Shown: positions 36,073 to 45,545, counted from the stretch's first letter. The stretch: 64,000 bases of DNA from Fundidesulfovibrio putealis DSM 16056 (GCF_000429325.1 NZ_AUBQ01000014.1:62001-126000), one strand, 5' to 3'. Notes: a model not told the origin generated them from the sequence alone. Numbers and translations: made by a program.

Positions 36073-36843
36073 CTATTCGTGAAGAAATCCCGTAAGCGGC
36101 GACGACGCCTTCGCGCTCTCCTGCACGGCTCCCGGCCCGGCCAGAAACGCCGCGCGCCCTGCCGCCACGGCCTGCCCGAAAGCGCGCCCCATGGCCACGG
36201 GGTCCGACGCCGACGCCACGGCGGTGTTCACCAGCACGGCGGCCGCGCCCATCTCCATGCACTCGCAGGCTTCGGAGGGCCGCCCGATCCCGGCATCCAC
36301 GATGACCGGCAGCTCAAGCTCCTCGATCATGATGCGCACGAGTTCCTTGGTGCGGAAACCCCGATTGGTGCCGATAGGCGCGCCCAGCGGCATGATGGCG
36401 GCGGCTCCGGCCTCGGCCATGCGCTTGGCGGCCATCAGGTCCGGCGACATGTAGGGCAGCACGGTGAAGCCCTCGGCAGCCAGGATGCGCGTGGCCTCGA
36501 TGGTCTCCTGGTTGTCGGGCAGCAGGTAGCGGTTGTCGCTTATCACCTCGATCTTGATCCAGTCGCCGCAACCTGCCGCGCGGGCGAGGCGCGCGATGCG
36601 CACGGCCTCGGCGGCGTTTCGCGCGCCGGAGGTGTTGGGCATCAGGATGCAGGTCTTGGGAATATGGGTAAGGATGTTCTCCTGACCGGCCTCGGGGTCC
36701 ACGCGGCGAACCGCCACGGTGATGACGCCCGCACCGCTGGCCTCGACGATGGCCGGGATGAGCGTGTTGGAGGAATATTTCCCGGACCCCAGGAAGAGGC
36801 GGCTCGGGAGGGTGACGCCGCCGATTGTGAGCTTGTCGGACAT
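36073..36843 (-). CDS. thiG: Thiazole synthase ThiG
   Basis: TIM-barrel protein of 256 aa. It begins [21 protein letters not shown]; the Schiff-base lysine is K97 in DWIKIEVI, and phosphate loops [13 protein letters not shown] and [15 protein letters not shown] are present. It condenses DXP, ThiS thiocarboxylate and dehydroglycine. Its ribosome site (GGAGG) is formed by the glycine codons that end thiS, which lies 3 nt upstream. Confidence 0.95.
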   Translation of the reverse strand: MSDKLTIGGVTLPSRLFLGSGKYSSNTLIPAIVEASGAGVITVAVRRVDPEAGQENILTHIPKTCILMPNTSGARNAAEAVRIARLARAAGCGDWIKIEVISDNRYLLPDNQETIEATRILAAEGFTVLPYMSPDLMAAKRMAEAGAAAIMPLGAPIGTNRGFRTKELVRIMIEELELPVIVDAGIGRPSEACECMEMGAAAVLVNTAVASASDPVAMGRAFGQAVAAGRAAFLAGPGAVQESAKASSPLTGFLHE

Positions 36844-36846
36844 ATA

Positions 36847-37047
36847 TCAGCCTCCTCCCACGAAGGACACGATCTCCAGGCTGTCGCCCTCTGCGAGGAG
36901 GGTTTGCGCCCATTTGTCCTTGGGGACGATGGATTCGTTCAGTTCGATGACCACGACCGCAGGGTCCAGATTCCGGGAGGCCAGGTAGGCTTCCAGGGTC
37001 TGGGGGTGCGGCAGGGTGGTGGATTTTCCGTTGATGCGAAGGTTCAT
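36847..37047 (-). CDS. thiS: Sulfur carrier protein ThiS
   Basis: Ubiquitin-like protein of 66 aa beginning MNLRINGKSTTLPHP and ending SFVGGG, with the C-terminal Gly-Gly that is adenylated by ThiF and thiocarboxylated. The C-terminus carries one Gly more than usual. GGGAG lies 9 nt before the ATG; a longer in-frame opening runs into the upstream repeat and is rejected. First gene of the thiamin operon. Confidence 0.92.
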   Translation of the reverse strand: MNLRINGKSTTLPHPQTLEAYLASRNLDPAVVVIELNESIVPKDKWAQTLLAEGDSLEIVSFVGGG

Positions 37048-37162
37048 GTTGGAGTGCTCCCGCTGGGGAGAGAGTGTAACACCGCTGCTGGCGGCGTAAA
37101 GGGCTGGGTAGGGCCTGGGCATACCGGGCCGGGACCGGGTCGGGCAGGTCGTCGGGGCGGGT

Positions 37163-37262
37163 GCTGGGTGCTGTCCCGTTCGTGTCCTGGCGGGCGGGCT
37201 AGAACCGATTTGAAGACGATTCGTCGCCCGCCCGCCAGAACCCGACCGTGACAGCACCCAGC
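37163..37262. repeat. Interspersed structured element, copy C
   Basis: Perfect outer stem GCTGGGTGCTGTC / GACAGCACCCAGC, inner stem CTGGCGGGCGGGC / GCCCGCCCGCCAG, central GAACCG / CGATTC (one change). Located 115 bp upstream of thiS and downstream of mtnA. Confidence 0.78.
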
Positions 37263-37457
37263 CCTCGTCGAAAACCCATACTCCGTCAAGAAATGCAAAG
37301 CGGAGACGGCGTCCTGCACCAAATTCCCGTCAAAACTCCAGTCTGCCGTGTTCCAATTCCAGAAGAGGCAGGCGTCCCGCACCCGGCACTTGCCTGCAAA
37401 GGCTTTGCCTTGCTTGAAAACCTTTGCAGTGGACGTTCTGCATCCGGTTTACGAGGA

Positions 37458-37533
37458 AACTCCAGTCTGCCGCGCTGGAATGCGAAGCGGAGAGGGTTTC
37501 CAAAGGGCGAAGCCCTTTGGCCGCCGGAGGCAT
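37458..37533 (-). repeat. 3'-end hairpin module, copy C
   Basis: The minus strand reads ATGCCTCCGGCGGCC 12 nt after the mtnA stop, then stem CCAAAGGGC / GCCCTTTGG with loop TTC, then CTCTCCGCTTCGCATTCCAG. The stem sequence differs from copies A and B but pairs perfectly. The stretch 37263-37457 holds partial repeats of the same flanks and no gene. Confidence 0.75.
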
Positions 37534-37545
37534 CCTGATTCTTAC

Positions 37546-38586
<1,041 letters not shown>

Positions 38587-38598
38587 GGAGTTAAAGTC

Positions 38599-40029
38599 CT
38601 AGCTGAGTTTTTTGGCCAAGAGTTCGTTCACCAGTCCGGGGTTGGCCTGCCCCTTGGTGGCCTTCATGATCTGGCCCACGAAGAAGCCCATGAGCTTGGT
38701 CTTGCCGCCCCGGAAGGCCTCGGCCTCGGCGGGGTTGGCGGCGATGACGGCGTCGATGGCGGCTTCAAGGGCCGAAGTGTCGGAGATCTGCACCAGGCCC
38801 TTGGCCTTCACCAGGGCCTGCGGGTCGCCGCCCTGGGCGAACAGCTCGGGGAAGATCTGCTTGGCGATCTTGCCGGAGATGACGCCGTCGTCGATGAGCT
38901 TCACCAGCGCGGCCAGCTCGGCGGGCTTGAGGGCCACCTGCTTCGCAGTAAGCTTGGCCTCGGCCATCTCGCGCATGAGCTCGCTCATGACCCAGTTGGC
39001 GATCTTCTTGGGCTGGTCGTAGGCGGAGAGAGCCTGCTCGAAGTATTCGGCAATCTCGCGCTCGGCGGTCAGCACGTCGGCGTCCTGCACGGAGAGGCCG
39101 AAGTCGCGCATGAAGCGTTCGCGCTTGGCGCGCGGCAGCTCCGGCAGCTCGGCGCGCCAGGCGTCCACCTTGGAGGGGTCGAGCTTCAGGGGCACAAGAT
39201 CGGGGTCGGGGAAGTAGCGGTAGTCGTGGGCTTCTTCCTTGCCGCGCATGGAGGCGGTGATGTTCTTGTCCGGGTTGTAAAGCCGGGTTTCCTGGACGAT
39301 GGCCTCGCCGTCCTCCAGGCAGTCCTTCTGGCGCTGGATCTCGTACTCGATGGCCAGGCGGACGTTGCGGAAGGAGTTGACGTTTTTTATCTCGGCGCGC
39401 GTGCCGAAGGCCTCCTGCCCCTTGGGGCGGATGGAGACGTTGGCGTCGCAGCGAAACGACCCCTCCTCCATGTTGCCGTCGCAGATGCCCAGATAGACCA
39501 GAATGGAGCGCAGCTCCTTCAAGTAGGCCACGGCCTCCTCGGCGCTTCGCATGTCCGGCTCGCTGACGATCTCGATGAGCGGCACGCAGGCGCGGTTCAG
39601 GTCCACGTAGCTTGCGTTGTCCGTGGAGGAATGGATGTTCTTCCCGGCGTCCTCTTCCATATGGATGCGGGTGACGCCGATGGTCTTGACCTGTCCGTCC
39701 AGCAGGATGTCCACCTTGCCGTGTTCGGCGATGGGCAGCTCGTACTGGGAGATCTGGTAGCCCTTGGGCAGGTCGGGATAGAAATAGTTCTTGCGGGCAA
39801 ACACCGACACCGGATTCAGGGTGCAGTCAACGGCCATGCCCATTTTTGCCGCGTATTCCACAGCCTTCTCGTTGAGCACGGGCAGCATGCCCGGCATGCC
39901 CGAACAGACAGGGCAGACGTTTTCGTTGGGGTCCGCGCCGAACGCGGTGGAACAGCCGCAGAAAATCTTGCTCTTGGTGAGAAGCTGGGCGTGGACTTCA
40001 AGGCCGATGACCGCCTCGTATACCGCCAT
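38599..40029 (-). CDS. gatB: Asp-tRNA(Asn)/Glu-tRNA(Gln) amidotransferase subunit B
   Basis: Product of 476 aa. [10 protein letters not shown] at the start, the zinc-binding CGCS...[12 protein letters not shown] cysteines, and a C-terminal YqeY-like tail ([20 protein letters not shown]). GatB phosphorylates the mischarged aminoacyl-tRNA and accepts ammonia from GatA. gatA and gatC are not within the window near it. ATG at 40029 fits the family start. Confidence 0.95.
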   Translation of the reverse strand: MAVYEAVIGLEVHAQLLTKSKIFCGCSTAFGADPNENVCPVCSGMPGMLPVLNEKAVEYAAKMGMAVDCTLNPVSVFARKNYFYPDLPKGYQISQYELPIAEHGKVDILLDGQVKTIGVTRIHMEEDAGKNIHSSTDNASYVDLNRACVPLIEIVSEPDMRSAEEAVAYLKELRSILVYLGICDGNMEEGSFRCDANVSIRPKGQEAFGTRAEIKNVNSFRNVRLAIEYEIQRQKDCLEDGEAIVQETRLYNPDKNITASMRGKEEAHDYRYFPDPDLVPLKLDPSKVDAWRAELPELPRAKRERFMRDFGLSVQDADVLTAEREIAEYFEQALSAYDQPKKIANWVMSELMREMAEAKLTAKQVALKPAELAALVKLIDDGVISGKIAKQIFPELFAQGGDPQALVKAKGLVQISDTSALEAAIDAVIAANPAEAEAFRGGKTKLMGFFVGQIMKATKGQANPGLVNELLAKKLS

Positions 40030-40115
40030 GACGTGAGGCTCCTGGGAAGTAGTGGGTAGCGGGGTCTGGTCTTACAGCCCATGCGGGGCGTGGTCAATGG
40101 GCAGACGAGATTGAC

Positions 40116-40143
40116 TTGCAGGTCGGTTCATGTTGGGTATGAT
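40116..40143 (+). promoter_or_regulatory. Likely promoter of the small lipoprotein gene
   Basis: TTGCAG at 40116-40121, 16-base spacer, TATGAT at 40138-40143, placing the start point near 40150 and a short leader before the ATG at 40172. Confidence 0.55.
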
Positions 40144-40171
40144 AAGACGAACACTTTTTCAGGAGGCCCCC

Positions 40172-40471
40172 ATGCGACCGACCACCCTGCTCCCCCTTCT
40201 CCTGCTGTGCGTGCTGGCTTCTGCCGCCGGATGCATCCCCGGCACAAACCAGGGCGGATATTACGATGACAACCGTGGCTATTACAACCAGCGAGGCGGA
40301 GGCTACTACGACCAGAACGACGACAATCGCCAGCAGAGACGCCAGGAAGTGAACTGCAACAACAACTGGCAGAACTGCGTGGGGGTCTGCAATCAGATAG
40401 CCGACGCCAATCAGCGCTACGTGTGCGTGGCCAACTGCAACAACGCGCTGAACCAGTGCAAGGCACGCTGA
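40172..40471 (+). CDS. Small Cys-rich lipoprotein
   Basis: Product of 99 aa. The lipoprotein signal RPTTLLPLLLLCVLASAAGC gives lipobox AAGC. The mature chain starts with a Gly/Tyr/Asn/Asp-rich stretch containing three GYY units. Six further cysteines then come in a compact pattern (VNC, QNC, GVC, YVC, ANC, QC), likely three disulfides or a metal site. CAGGAGG precedes the ATG at 40172. No family recognised; function unknown. Confidence 0.75.
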   Translation: MRPTTLLPLLLLCVLASAAGCIPGTNQGGYYDDNRGYYNQRGGGYYDQNDDNRQQRRQEVNCNNNWQNCVGVCNQIADANQRYVCVANCNNALNQCKAR

Positions 40472-40555
40472 TACGGCAAGGATGAGTGAAGGGGAGCCGT
40501 ACGCCGCGTCCGGCTCCCGCGTTGCCCCATGCCCCCCGGCGTGGTAGGATTATCC

Positions 40556-41236
40556 ATGCCAGTCAACAACACGGAACCGCTCTCGGTCTACCGGGCAGGT
40601 CCGGGCTACGCCCCCTGCCTGGCCGAAATGATCCTCATGGCCACCCGCGCCCAGCACAAGCGCGGCATCCTGGACTACCTGCTGAACCTGCCGGAACCGC
40701 TGATCCTGCGTGTGATGGCGCGCCTCGCCATGCATCCCGCCCAGGTATGGGGCCGCATCGACAACACCTTCGTGGCCCTTGTTGACGGCGTGTGCTCCGG
40801 CACGGCCACCGCGCGCCCGGCGGTCCCCTTCGGGGAGTTCCCGTGTTCTCCCGATCCCTTCAGAGAAGTCGCGGCAGGGCTCAACATCGCGCCCGAGCTC
40901 GTGGATGCGGCGCTTGAACGCCAGAAGCGCCTGCTCTACTGGCTCTCGCCCGGTGACGATCCCGAACCGCAGGGCATGTGGCTGCTGGAATATCTGGCCG
41001 TGCGCCGCCCGTTCCGGGCAGGCGGCGTCGCCAGGGGGCTCATGGAGCGTGTGATGCAGGAGGCGCGCGCAGCGGGGGGCACTGGAATCGAGCTCTATTG
41101 CGAGATCGGCAACGTGCAGGCCGAACGGCTGTACGCCACGCTCGGCTTCAGCATGCTGCGCGAATATATTTATGATGATGACGCCGTGGTCTTCGGCGGC
41201 GTGGGGGTGAGGCAGTTGCGGCTTGTGTTTGAATAG
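40556..41236 (+). CDS. GNAT-family acetyltransferase
   Basis: Product of 226 aa. The acetyl-CoA loop is in AVRRPFRAGGVARGLMERVM and the C-terminal beta-bulge in YCEIGNVQAERLYATLGFSM. The N-terminal half (QHKRGILDYLLNLPEPLILR) is helical and unusual in length, as in GNATs with a long lid. Substrate unknown. ATG at 40556 is preferred over 40529 because TAGGA lies 6 nt upstream. It converges on the ModE-like gene. Confidence 0.8.
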   Translation: MPVNNTEPLSVYRAGPGYAPCLAEMILMATRAQHKRGILDYLLNLPEPLILRVMARLAMHPAQVWGRIDNTFVALVDGVCSGTATARPAVPFGEFPCSPDPFREVAAGLNIAPELVDAALERQKRLLYWLSPGDDPEPQGMWLLEYLAVRRPFRAGGVARGLMERVMQEARAAGGTGIELYCEIGNVQAERLYATLGFSMLREYIYDDDAVVFGGVGVRQLRLVFE

Positions 41237-41257
41237 TGCGGCTTGGGGAAGGCGTAC

Positions 41258-41737
41258 TCAGGATTCGTCCTCGTCGTGCTTGCGGGGGGGATGGGCTTCC
41301 TTGAAGCTCATGCAGGCCCAGGGAAACAGCTCGCGGGCCTTGCCCACGGCGGAGGCCTCCACAGCCTCGTACCATTCGCCGAACTTGTCCATGAGCAGCC
41401 GTCCGCCCGGCGTCAGCGTGTGCCCGCCCTTGCGGCTGCCCGCCTGCTCGATAAGCTGGACGCCAAGCACTTTTTCGGTCTTGCGGATCTTGCCCCAGGC
41501 CGCCCGGTAGGACATCCCCAGGTGTTCTGCAGCCTTTTTCAGCGAACCGAAACGGTCCACGGCCTCCAGCAGCATGCCCCGGCCCGTGCCGAAGAACATG
41601 CCGTCCTCGGTCTCCAGCCACAGGCGAAGCCGCACCACAGGCGGCCTGACGCCGCCCAGCCCGCCACCGTTCGTCGATGGGGCCTCGCCCTCACAGACCT
41701 TCTCTTTCTGTTCTTTGGTCGTCATATCGATGAACAT
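41258..41737 (-). CDS. ModE-like winged-helix regulator without molybdate domain
   Basis: Product of 159 aa. Residues about 33-125 match the LysR/ModE N-terminal domain: LEAVDRFGSLKKAAEHLGMSYRAAWGKIRKTEK is the HTH region, then GGHTLTPGGRLLMDKF. The C-terminal molybdate-binding TOBE repeats of full ModE (about 260 aa) are absent, and the end is a short acidic/basic tail. It may act as a DNA-binding regulator tied to molybdate or tungstate by analogy only. No clear ribosome site; a second ATG lies at 41725. A structured leader precedes it. Confidence 0.8.
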   Translation of the reverse strand: MFIDMTTKEQKEKVCEGEAPSTNGGGLGGVRPPVVRLRLWLETEDGMFFGTGRGMLLEAVDRFGSLKKAAEHLGMSYRAAWGKIRKTEKVLGVQLIEQAGSRKGGHTLTPGGRLLMDKFGEWYEAVEASAVGKARELFPWACMSFKEAHPPRKHDEDES

Positions 41738-41791
41738 GCTAGCAAACCCCAGGCAGGAACAACAACCCCGAAAACGATTGTTCGCGCTTTA

Positions 41792-41935
41792 GGAGGCAGA
41801 TCACCCTCGCGTGATAGTTCTTGGTGAAGAGTCCGGCATGTCGGTCCGGGAAGCGCGGGAGGTACTGCCTGCCTCCTGATTTGCCTGCCGCGCTCCCCGG
41901 TGTCCCGACTTGGTGGATGGGTGAAAGACCAATAG
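41792..41935 (-). ncRNA. Candidate structured leader upstream of the ModE-like gene
   Basis: On the minus strand CCGGGGAGCGCGG pairs with CCGCGCTTCCCGG over 13 bp, complete only if a G-U pair is allowed. This favours an RNA of this strand. Its loop holds AGGAGGCAG, which can instead pair with CTGCCTCCT about 70 nt further on, giving two mutually exclusive folds. No known riboswitch class was recognised. Confidence 0.4.
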
Positions 41936-41939
41936 TCGA

Positions 41940-41960
41940 AATTGAAAGTCAAAATCAATT
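41940..41960. promoter_or_regulatory. AT-rich inverted repeat, possible operator
   Basis: AATTGA-N9-TCAATT in an AT-rich patch (about 41930-41975) inside GC-rich DNA, directly upstream of the structured leader. It loosely resembles a Fur-type box, but the match is too weak to name the regulator. From 41976 to 42263 no gene or clear signal was seen. Confidence 0.35.
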
Positions 41961-42263
41961 ACTAGGTGCAAACCTTCTTTCAAGATGAGCAGACAGGGGA
42001 TGCCGGAGAGGCGCGCCGAGATGCGTCACCAGGACGCCCGAACGAGGGAGCGCAACTGAGCAAGCTGGAGGTGTGAAGAGAAGATGACTCGACCCGGACG
42101 GGAGGAGCCCTGAACCGGTCGGGGCGTGGCGTTGTCAGGACAGGATCGCATCGCCCTGTTCGCTCGCGCGGTGTTCTCGCGCAGACCGAGCCTCCCGGAT
42201 GCGCCCGCCGACAGACGCACCCGACGCGGGGCGGAACAATAACCACCCTGCCCCAGCGTGTCG

Positions 42264-44018
42264 CTACCTGGCCGCGATGGCCGCGTCGATGAACTTGCCC
42301 ACGCCGTACTCGCGCCGCCTGAAGAACTTCTCCGGGTCCGGCCCGATTATCTGCATCTCCGGGTGGGAGCGCTGCACGTCCAGCGCGATGTGCATCTCCT
42401 TGGTGCAGCCGGTGGAGAACGTGGCGTCCTTGCCGGTCCAGACCGGGGGGACGCTTCGCCCCATCATCTCGAAGGCCTGCTCGATGTCGGAGCTGGACTG
42501 GAACCGCCACACCCCGATGAGCCCGGAGCGCTGCACCTTCTCCCACATGAACATCAGGTCGTCGGCGTCCATGCCCTCCTCGAAGTGTTCGGCGGGATTT
42601 ATGATGTGCGTCCCCGTCAGCCTGGCGCGAAGCTGTTTCACGAACGTGGTGACCACCTTGATGGCGGTCTCCGTCTCGTGGGGAATGGAACCCACGATGG
42701 CCGAATAGAACACAATGGTCTTTCCGGCGGCTTTTTCGGCGCGCATGCGGGCGATAATGGCCTCGGCCTTGGCCGTTATCTCCGGCTCGGTGAAGGTGCG
42801 AAGCCCGGACGGCTTGGGTTTCAGGTCCACGTGGAGCAGCCCGTCCGCGCCGTGGTGCACGCAGATGACGTCGCGGGTGAACTTGGTGCGCGTCAGCATG
42901 ATGCGCCGGTGGTTCAGCTCCCCCTTGGCGATCACCAGGTCGGATTCCTTCCAGGCGCGCGCAAAGGTGACGCTGGTCTTGTACAGGTTCAGGCGCTCGC
43001 GGCTGCCATCGGAGATCACCAGGAAGGGGGTCTCCTTCAGGGCCTGCAAAAGGGCATTCTTGCCCGCGCGGCTGTCGCCCAGCAGGCGCGAACCGGCCAG
43101 GGCCTGCGCCAGCACGGGGTCGTCGTCGGAGTCCCAGACCGTGGGACAGTCGAAGAAGAAGCCGTCCTTCAGGGCCAGGATCACCCGGTGGCCCATGCGC
43201 AGGAGCACCCGCACCACCAGGATGTCGAACAACAGCCCCCCCGCCGTGTCCGGCATGTAGAGGATCTTCATGGACTTGGGACGGCCTGGGTCCAGGGCGC
43301 GGCGCAGCACGTCGAAAGGCCCGCAGTTCAGGAGTTCGGATTCGATCTCCCGGGGCTGCGGCGCGAAGTGGTCGCTCTCCCAGATGGGCTTCCACACGGA
43401 GAGACACAGAAGCCGCGATATCTCCAGCATGTCCAGTTCGAAGCGCATGTCGCGGATGGTGGCGCAGTTGACGGCCATGCCCGGACAGGTGTTCAGGGCC
43501 ACGTTCATGGCCTGGGTCTCCATGAACTGGCTGGCGCGGCGGTTCAGCAGGCGCTTGCGCTCGCGGTGGGGGTCGTCCTGCCCGGCCTGGGCCAGCACGA
43601 TGGAGGTCAGGCGTTTCAGGAGCCGCGAGGGGATGAGCACCGGCGCGTTCACGGCCTGGCGGTACTTGTGGTCGCACAGCGAGAGGATCATCATCTTCTC
43701 GTACTCGCCGGGGCAGTGGTTCTCGATCAGTTCCAGCACGTCTCGCCACACCTTGGAGTAGGCGTCCATGAGCGAGGGTTCCTGATGCTTCTCAAGGAGA
43801 TGGCCGAGCATCATGTCCGAACAGGGCACGTAAATTTCGTCCGGCCCCAGTGCCGCCATGAAGCGCATCTGCTCCGGCGAGGCGTTGCGCAGGGGGTCGA
43901 TGGAGTACTCGATGTGGTTCTCGCTCATGAAGTGCAGAAGCCACGCGTCGAGAAGCGGGTCCTTGCCGTAGCGGAGCTCGCTGGGCGAGCCCATGGTGGG
44001 GAAGCTGACCGGGCTCAT
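42264..44018 (-). CDS. Large protein with divergent ARMT1/DUF89-like domain
   Basis: Product of 584 aa. Residues about 248-390 align by eye with the DUF89/ARMT1 metal-dependent phosphatase core: MPDTAGGLLFD (usual DNAGE), LKDGFFFD (usual GGPxxND), ISDGS and SDLVIAKGELN (usual ADLVIAKGxxN). The metal-contact Asn of the first two motifs are replaced by T258 and F289, so activity may differ or be lost. The N-terminal 245 residues and C-terminal 190 residues are unrecognised; several Cys lie near 178-185. The start overlaps the nadK stop as ATGA, implying a coupled function. Confidence 0.75.
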   Translation of the reverse strand: MSPVSFPTMGSPSELRYGKDPLLDAWLLHFMSENHIEYSIDPLRNASPEQMRFMAALGPDEIYVPCSDMMLGHLLEKHQEPSLMDAYSKVWRDVLELIENHCPGEYEKMMILSLCDHKYRQAVNAPVLIPSRLLKRLTSIVLAQAGQDDPHRERKRLLNRRASQFMETQAMNVALNTCPGMAVNCATIRDMRFELDMLEISRLLCLSVWKPIWESDHFAPQPREIESELLNCGPFDVLRRALDPGRPKSMKILYMPDTAGGLLFDILVVRVLLRMGHRVILALKDGFFFDCPTVWDSDDDPVLAQALAGSRLLGDSRAGKNALLQALKETPFLVISDGSRERLNLYKTSVTFARAWKESDLVIAKGELNHRRIMLTRTKFTRDVICVHHGADGLLHVDLKPKPSGLRTFTEPEITAKAEAIIARMRAEKAAGKTIVFYSAIVGSIPHETETAIKVVTTFVKQLRARLTGTHIINPAEHFEEGMDADDLMFMWEKVQRSGLIGVWRFQSSSDIEQAFEMMGRSVPPVWTGKDATFSTGCTKEMHIALDVQRSHPEMQIIGPDPEKFFRRREYGVGKFIDAAIAAR

Positions 44019-44878
44019 CGTTCCCTGATGAATCCTTTGTCGAGTAACTTGTTGAAGTAGGAGTGCCTGCCCACGGCCACCAGCCTGAGCGTATGGGGCG
44101 AGCGGCGTACCCGCACCCAGTCGCCGGGCTGCAAGGGGAAGGTGGCCTGCCCGTCGCAGGTGAGCACCACGTCCGCCGTGGCCTCCTCCACGCCCATGTC
44201 CAGGGGGCGGTCGGTGGGCAGCACCATGGGGCGAAAATCACACAGGAACGGGCAGATGGGGGTGATGGTCAGCACCTGGAGGTCCGGGTGCACCAGCGGC
44301 CCGCCCGCGCTCATGGAATAGGCCGTGGCCCCGGTGGGCGTGGCCACAACCATGCCGTCGGCCCGGAAGCCGCCCAGGCGTTCGCCGCCGAACACGATGC
44401 CCACCTTTATGAGGCGCGCCATGGAGCCGCGCACCACCACGTCGTTCACCGCGCCGCTGTGAAAAATCTGCCTGCCGTTGCGGGCCACCTCGCAGGTGAG
44501 CATGATGAGCTGGCTCACCGCGAAGCCCTTCTGCACCACCAGCTCCAGCGGCTCGCGCCAGTCGTCCCCGGTGAGCTGGGTCAGGAAACCCAGGCGGCCG
44601 AGGTTTATGCCCATGAGCGGCACGCACTCGCTCGCCAGCTTGCGGGCGACGCTTATCATCGTGCCGTCGCCGCCCAGCACCACGGCCAGCTGCGGACGCG
44701 GCCCGCCGCTGGCCAGGCAGAAGGCGTCCGTGCAGCCTTCCTGGTCGGTACGGTTTTCCACGATGCGCCCCGACGAGCCGAGCCCGTCGAGCCGGGATAC
44801 GATCTGACCGGCCAGTTCCAGGGCTTTGACGTCGCCGGACTTGACCACCACGAGAACTTCGCGCACTGATGCCTGCAT
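44015..44878 (-). CDS. nadK: NAD kinase
   Basis: Product of 287 aa. The GGDGT motif sits in AVVLGGDGTMISVAR, then GINLGRLGFLTQL, the second conserved region DGMVVATPTGATAYSMSAGGP and the C-terminal TCDGQ. It phosphorylates NAD to NADP with ATP or polyphosphate in the cytoplasm. It is the first gene of a two-gene unit with the ARMT1-like protein. It is divergent from the flgM pair, sharing a 130-bp promoter region. Confidence 0.94.
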   Translation of the reverse strand: MQASVREVLVVVKSGDVKALELAGQIVSRLDGLGSSGRIVENRTDQEGCTDAFCLASGGPRPQLAVVLGGDGTMISVARKLASECVPLMGINLGRLGFLTQLTGDDWREPLELVVQKGFAVSQLIMLTCEVARNGRQIFHSGAVNDVVVRGSMARLIKVGIVFGGERLGGFRADGMVVATPTGATAYSMSAGGPLVHPDLQVLTITPICPFLCDFRPMVLPTDRPLDMGVEEATADVVLTCDGQATFPLQPGDWVRVRRSPHTLRLVAVGRHSYFNKLLDKGFIRER

Positions 44879-44952
44879 AGCGCGTCTCTATGTGAATCCG
44901 GCCCAGGGTTCAAGCCGTTTGGGCGTTCCGGTTTTATTTCGCCTCCCCCCCT

Positions 44953-44980
44953 AAAGTCCGCCGCCCTCTTGGCCGATAGG
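44953..44980 (+). promoter_or_regulatory. Sigma-28 (FliA)-like flagellar promoter
   Basis: TAAAGTCC at 44953-44960, 12-base spacer, GCCGATAG at 44973-44980. This compares with the consensus TAAAGTTT-N11-GCCGATAA, so the -10 is 7 of 8 and the spacer is one base long. Located 28 bp before the FlgM-associated gene. Confidence 0.65.
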
Positions 44981-45008
44981 TTTCGTGACGACTGAGGAGA
45001 ATCAAGAA

Positions 45009-45428
45009 ATGGCCGCCAACCCAGCATTGCTTCGCAACATGCTGCGCACATACGGGCGGCAGATCACCACGGCGCGAAGGCTGGCGCGGTACCGAAGGTC
45101 GCTCCAGGCCGCCGGGACGCAGGATCAGGTTGAGATCTCACGCGAGGCCAAACGCCGGGATCTGGTTCACAAGGTGGCTGCGGAGATCGTGGAGAGCCTG
45201 ATCGTCACCGGGTCCGAAAACCCGGTGGTGGTGGACATCAAGAAGGAATTGGAAACCGCGTTCAGGACGAAGTTCCATTTCGCCTACCCGCCCGAGGATA
45301 TGGACTTGCAGATCTTCCGGGTCCTGGGCGAAAACGAAGCGGAGGAAGTGACCGGAGCCGAGCGGGTGCGTATTCTGGAGAAGCTCTGGCACATCGCGCT
45401 GGAAAAGGTCGACGAGACGATGCTTTAA
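45009..45428 (+). CDS. FlgM-associated protein (DVU0524-type)
   Basis: Product of 139 aa, highly helical and charged, beginning AANPALLRNMLRTYGRQITTARRLARYRR. The C-terminal part (EDMDLQIFRVLGENEAEEV) is acidic. It matches the small protein that precedes flgM in Desulfovibrio genomes, whose exact role is not established. ATG at 45009 is chosen because GAGGAG lies 9 nt upstream. It sits behind the sigma-28-like promoter and 117 nt before flgM. Confidence 0.78.
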   Translation: MAANPALLRNMLRTYGRQITTARRLARYRRSLQAAGTQDQVEISREAKRRDLVHKVAAEIVESLIVTGSENPVVVDIKKELETAFRTKFHFAYPPEDMDLQIFRVLGENEAEEVTGAERVRILEKLWHIALEKVDETML

Positions 45429-45545
45429 CGGGCCGCAGGCCCGTTGAAGAGATGCCCGCAGGGTAGGCTGTCTGGGGAGGCGGCTTCATCCACCAAGGAA
45501 TCCGAGCGGGCGTCTCGGCGGGAAATTCCCGCCGAGGAGGGGAAC

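Noticed and set aside
37048-37160. Possible TPP riboswitch before thiS
   Set aside because: Neither the CUGAGA box nor the conserved pyrophosphate-sensing helix sequence is present by eye.
41940-41960. Fur box
   Set aside because: Only the AATTGA/TCAATT arms match the style. The central bases do not fit the 19-bp Fur pattern and no iron gene is adjacent, so it is listed only as an unassigned dyad.
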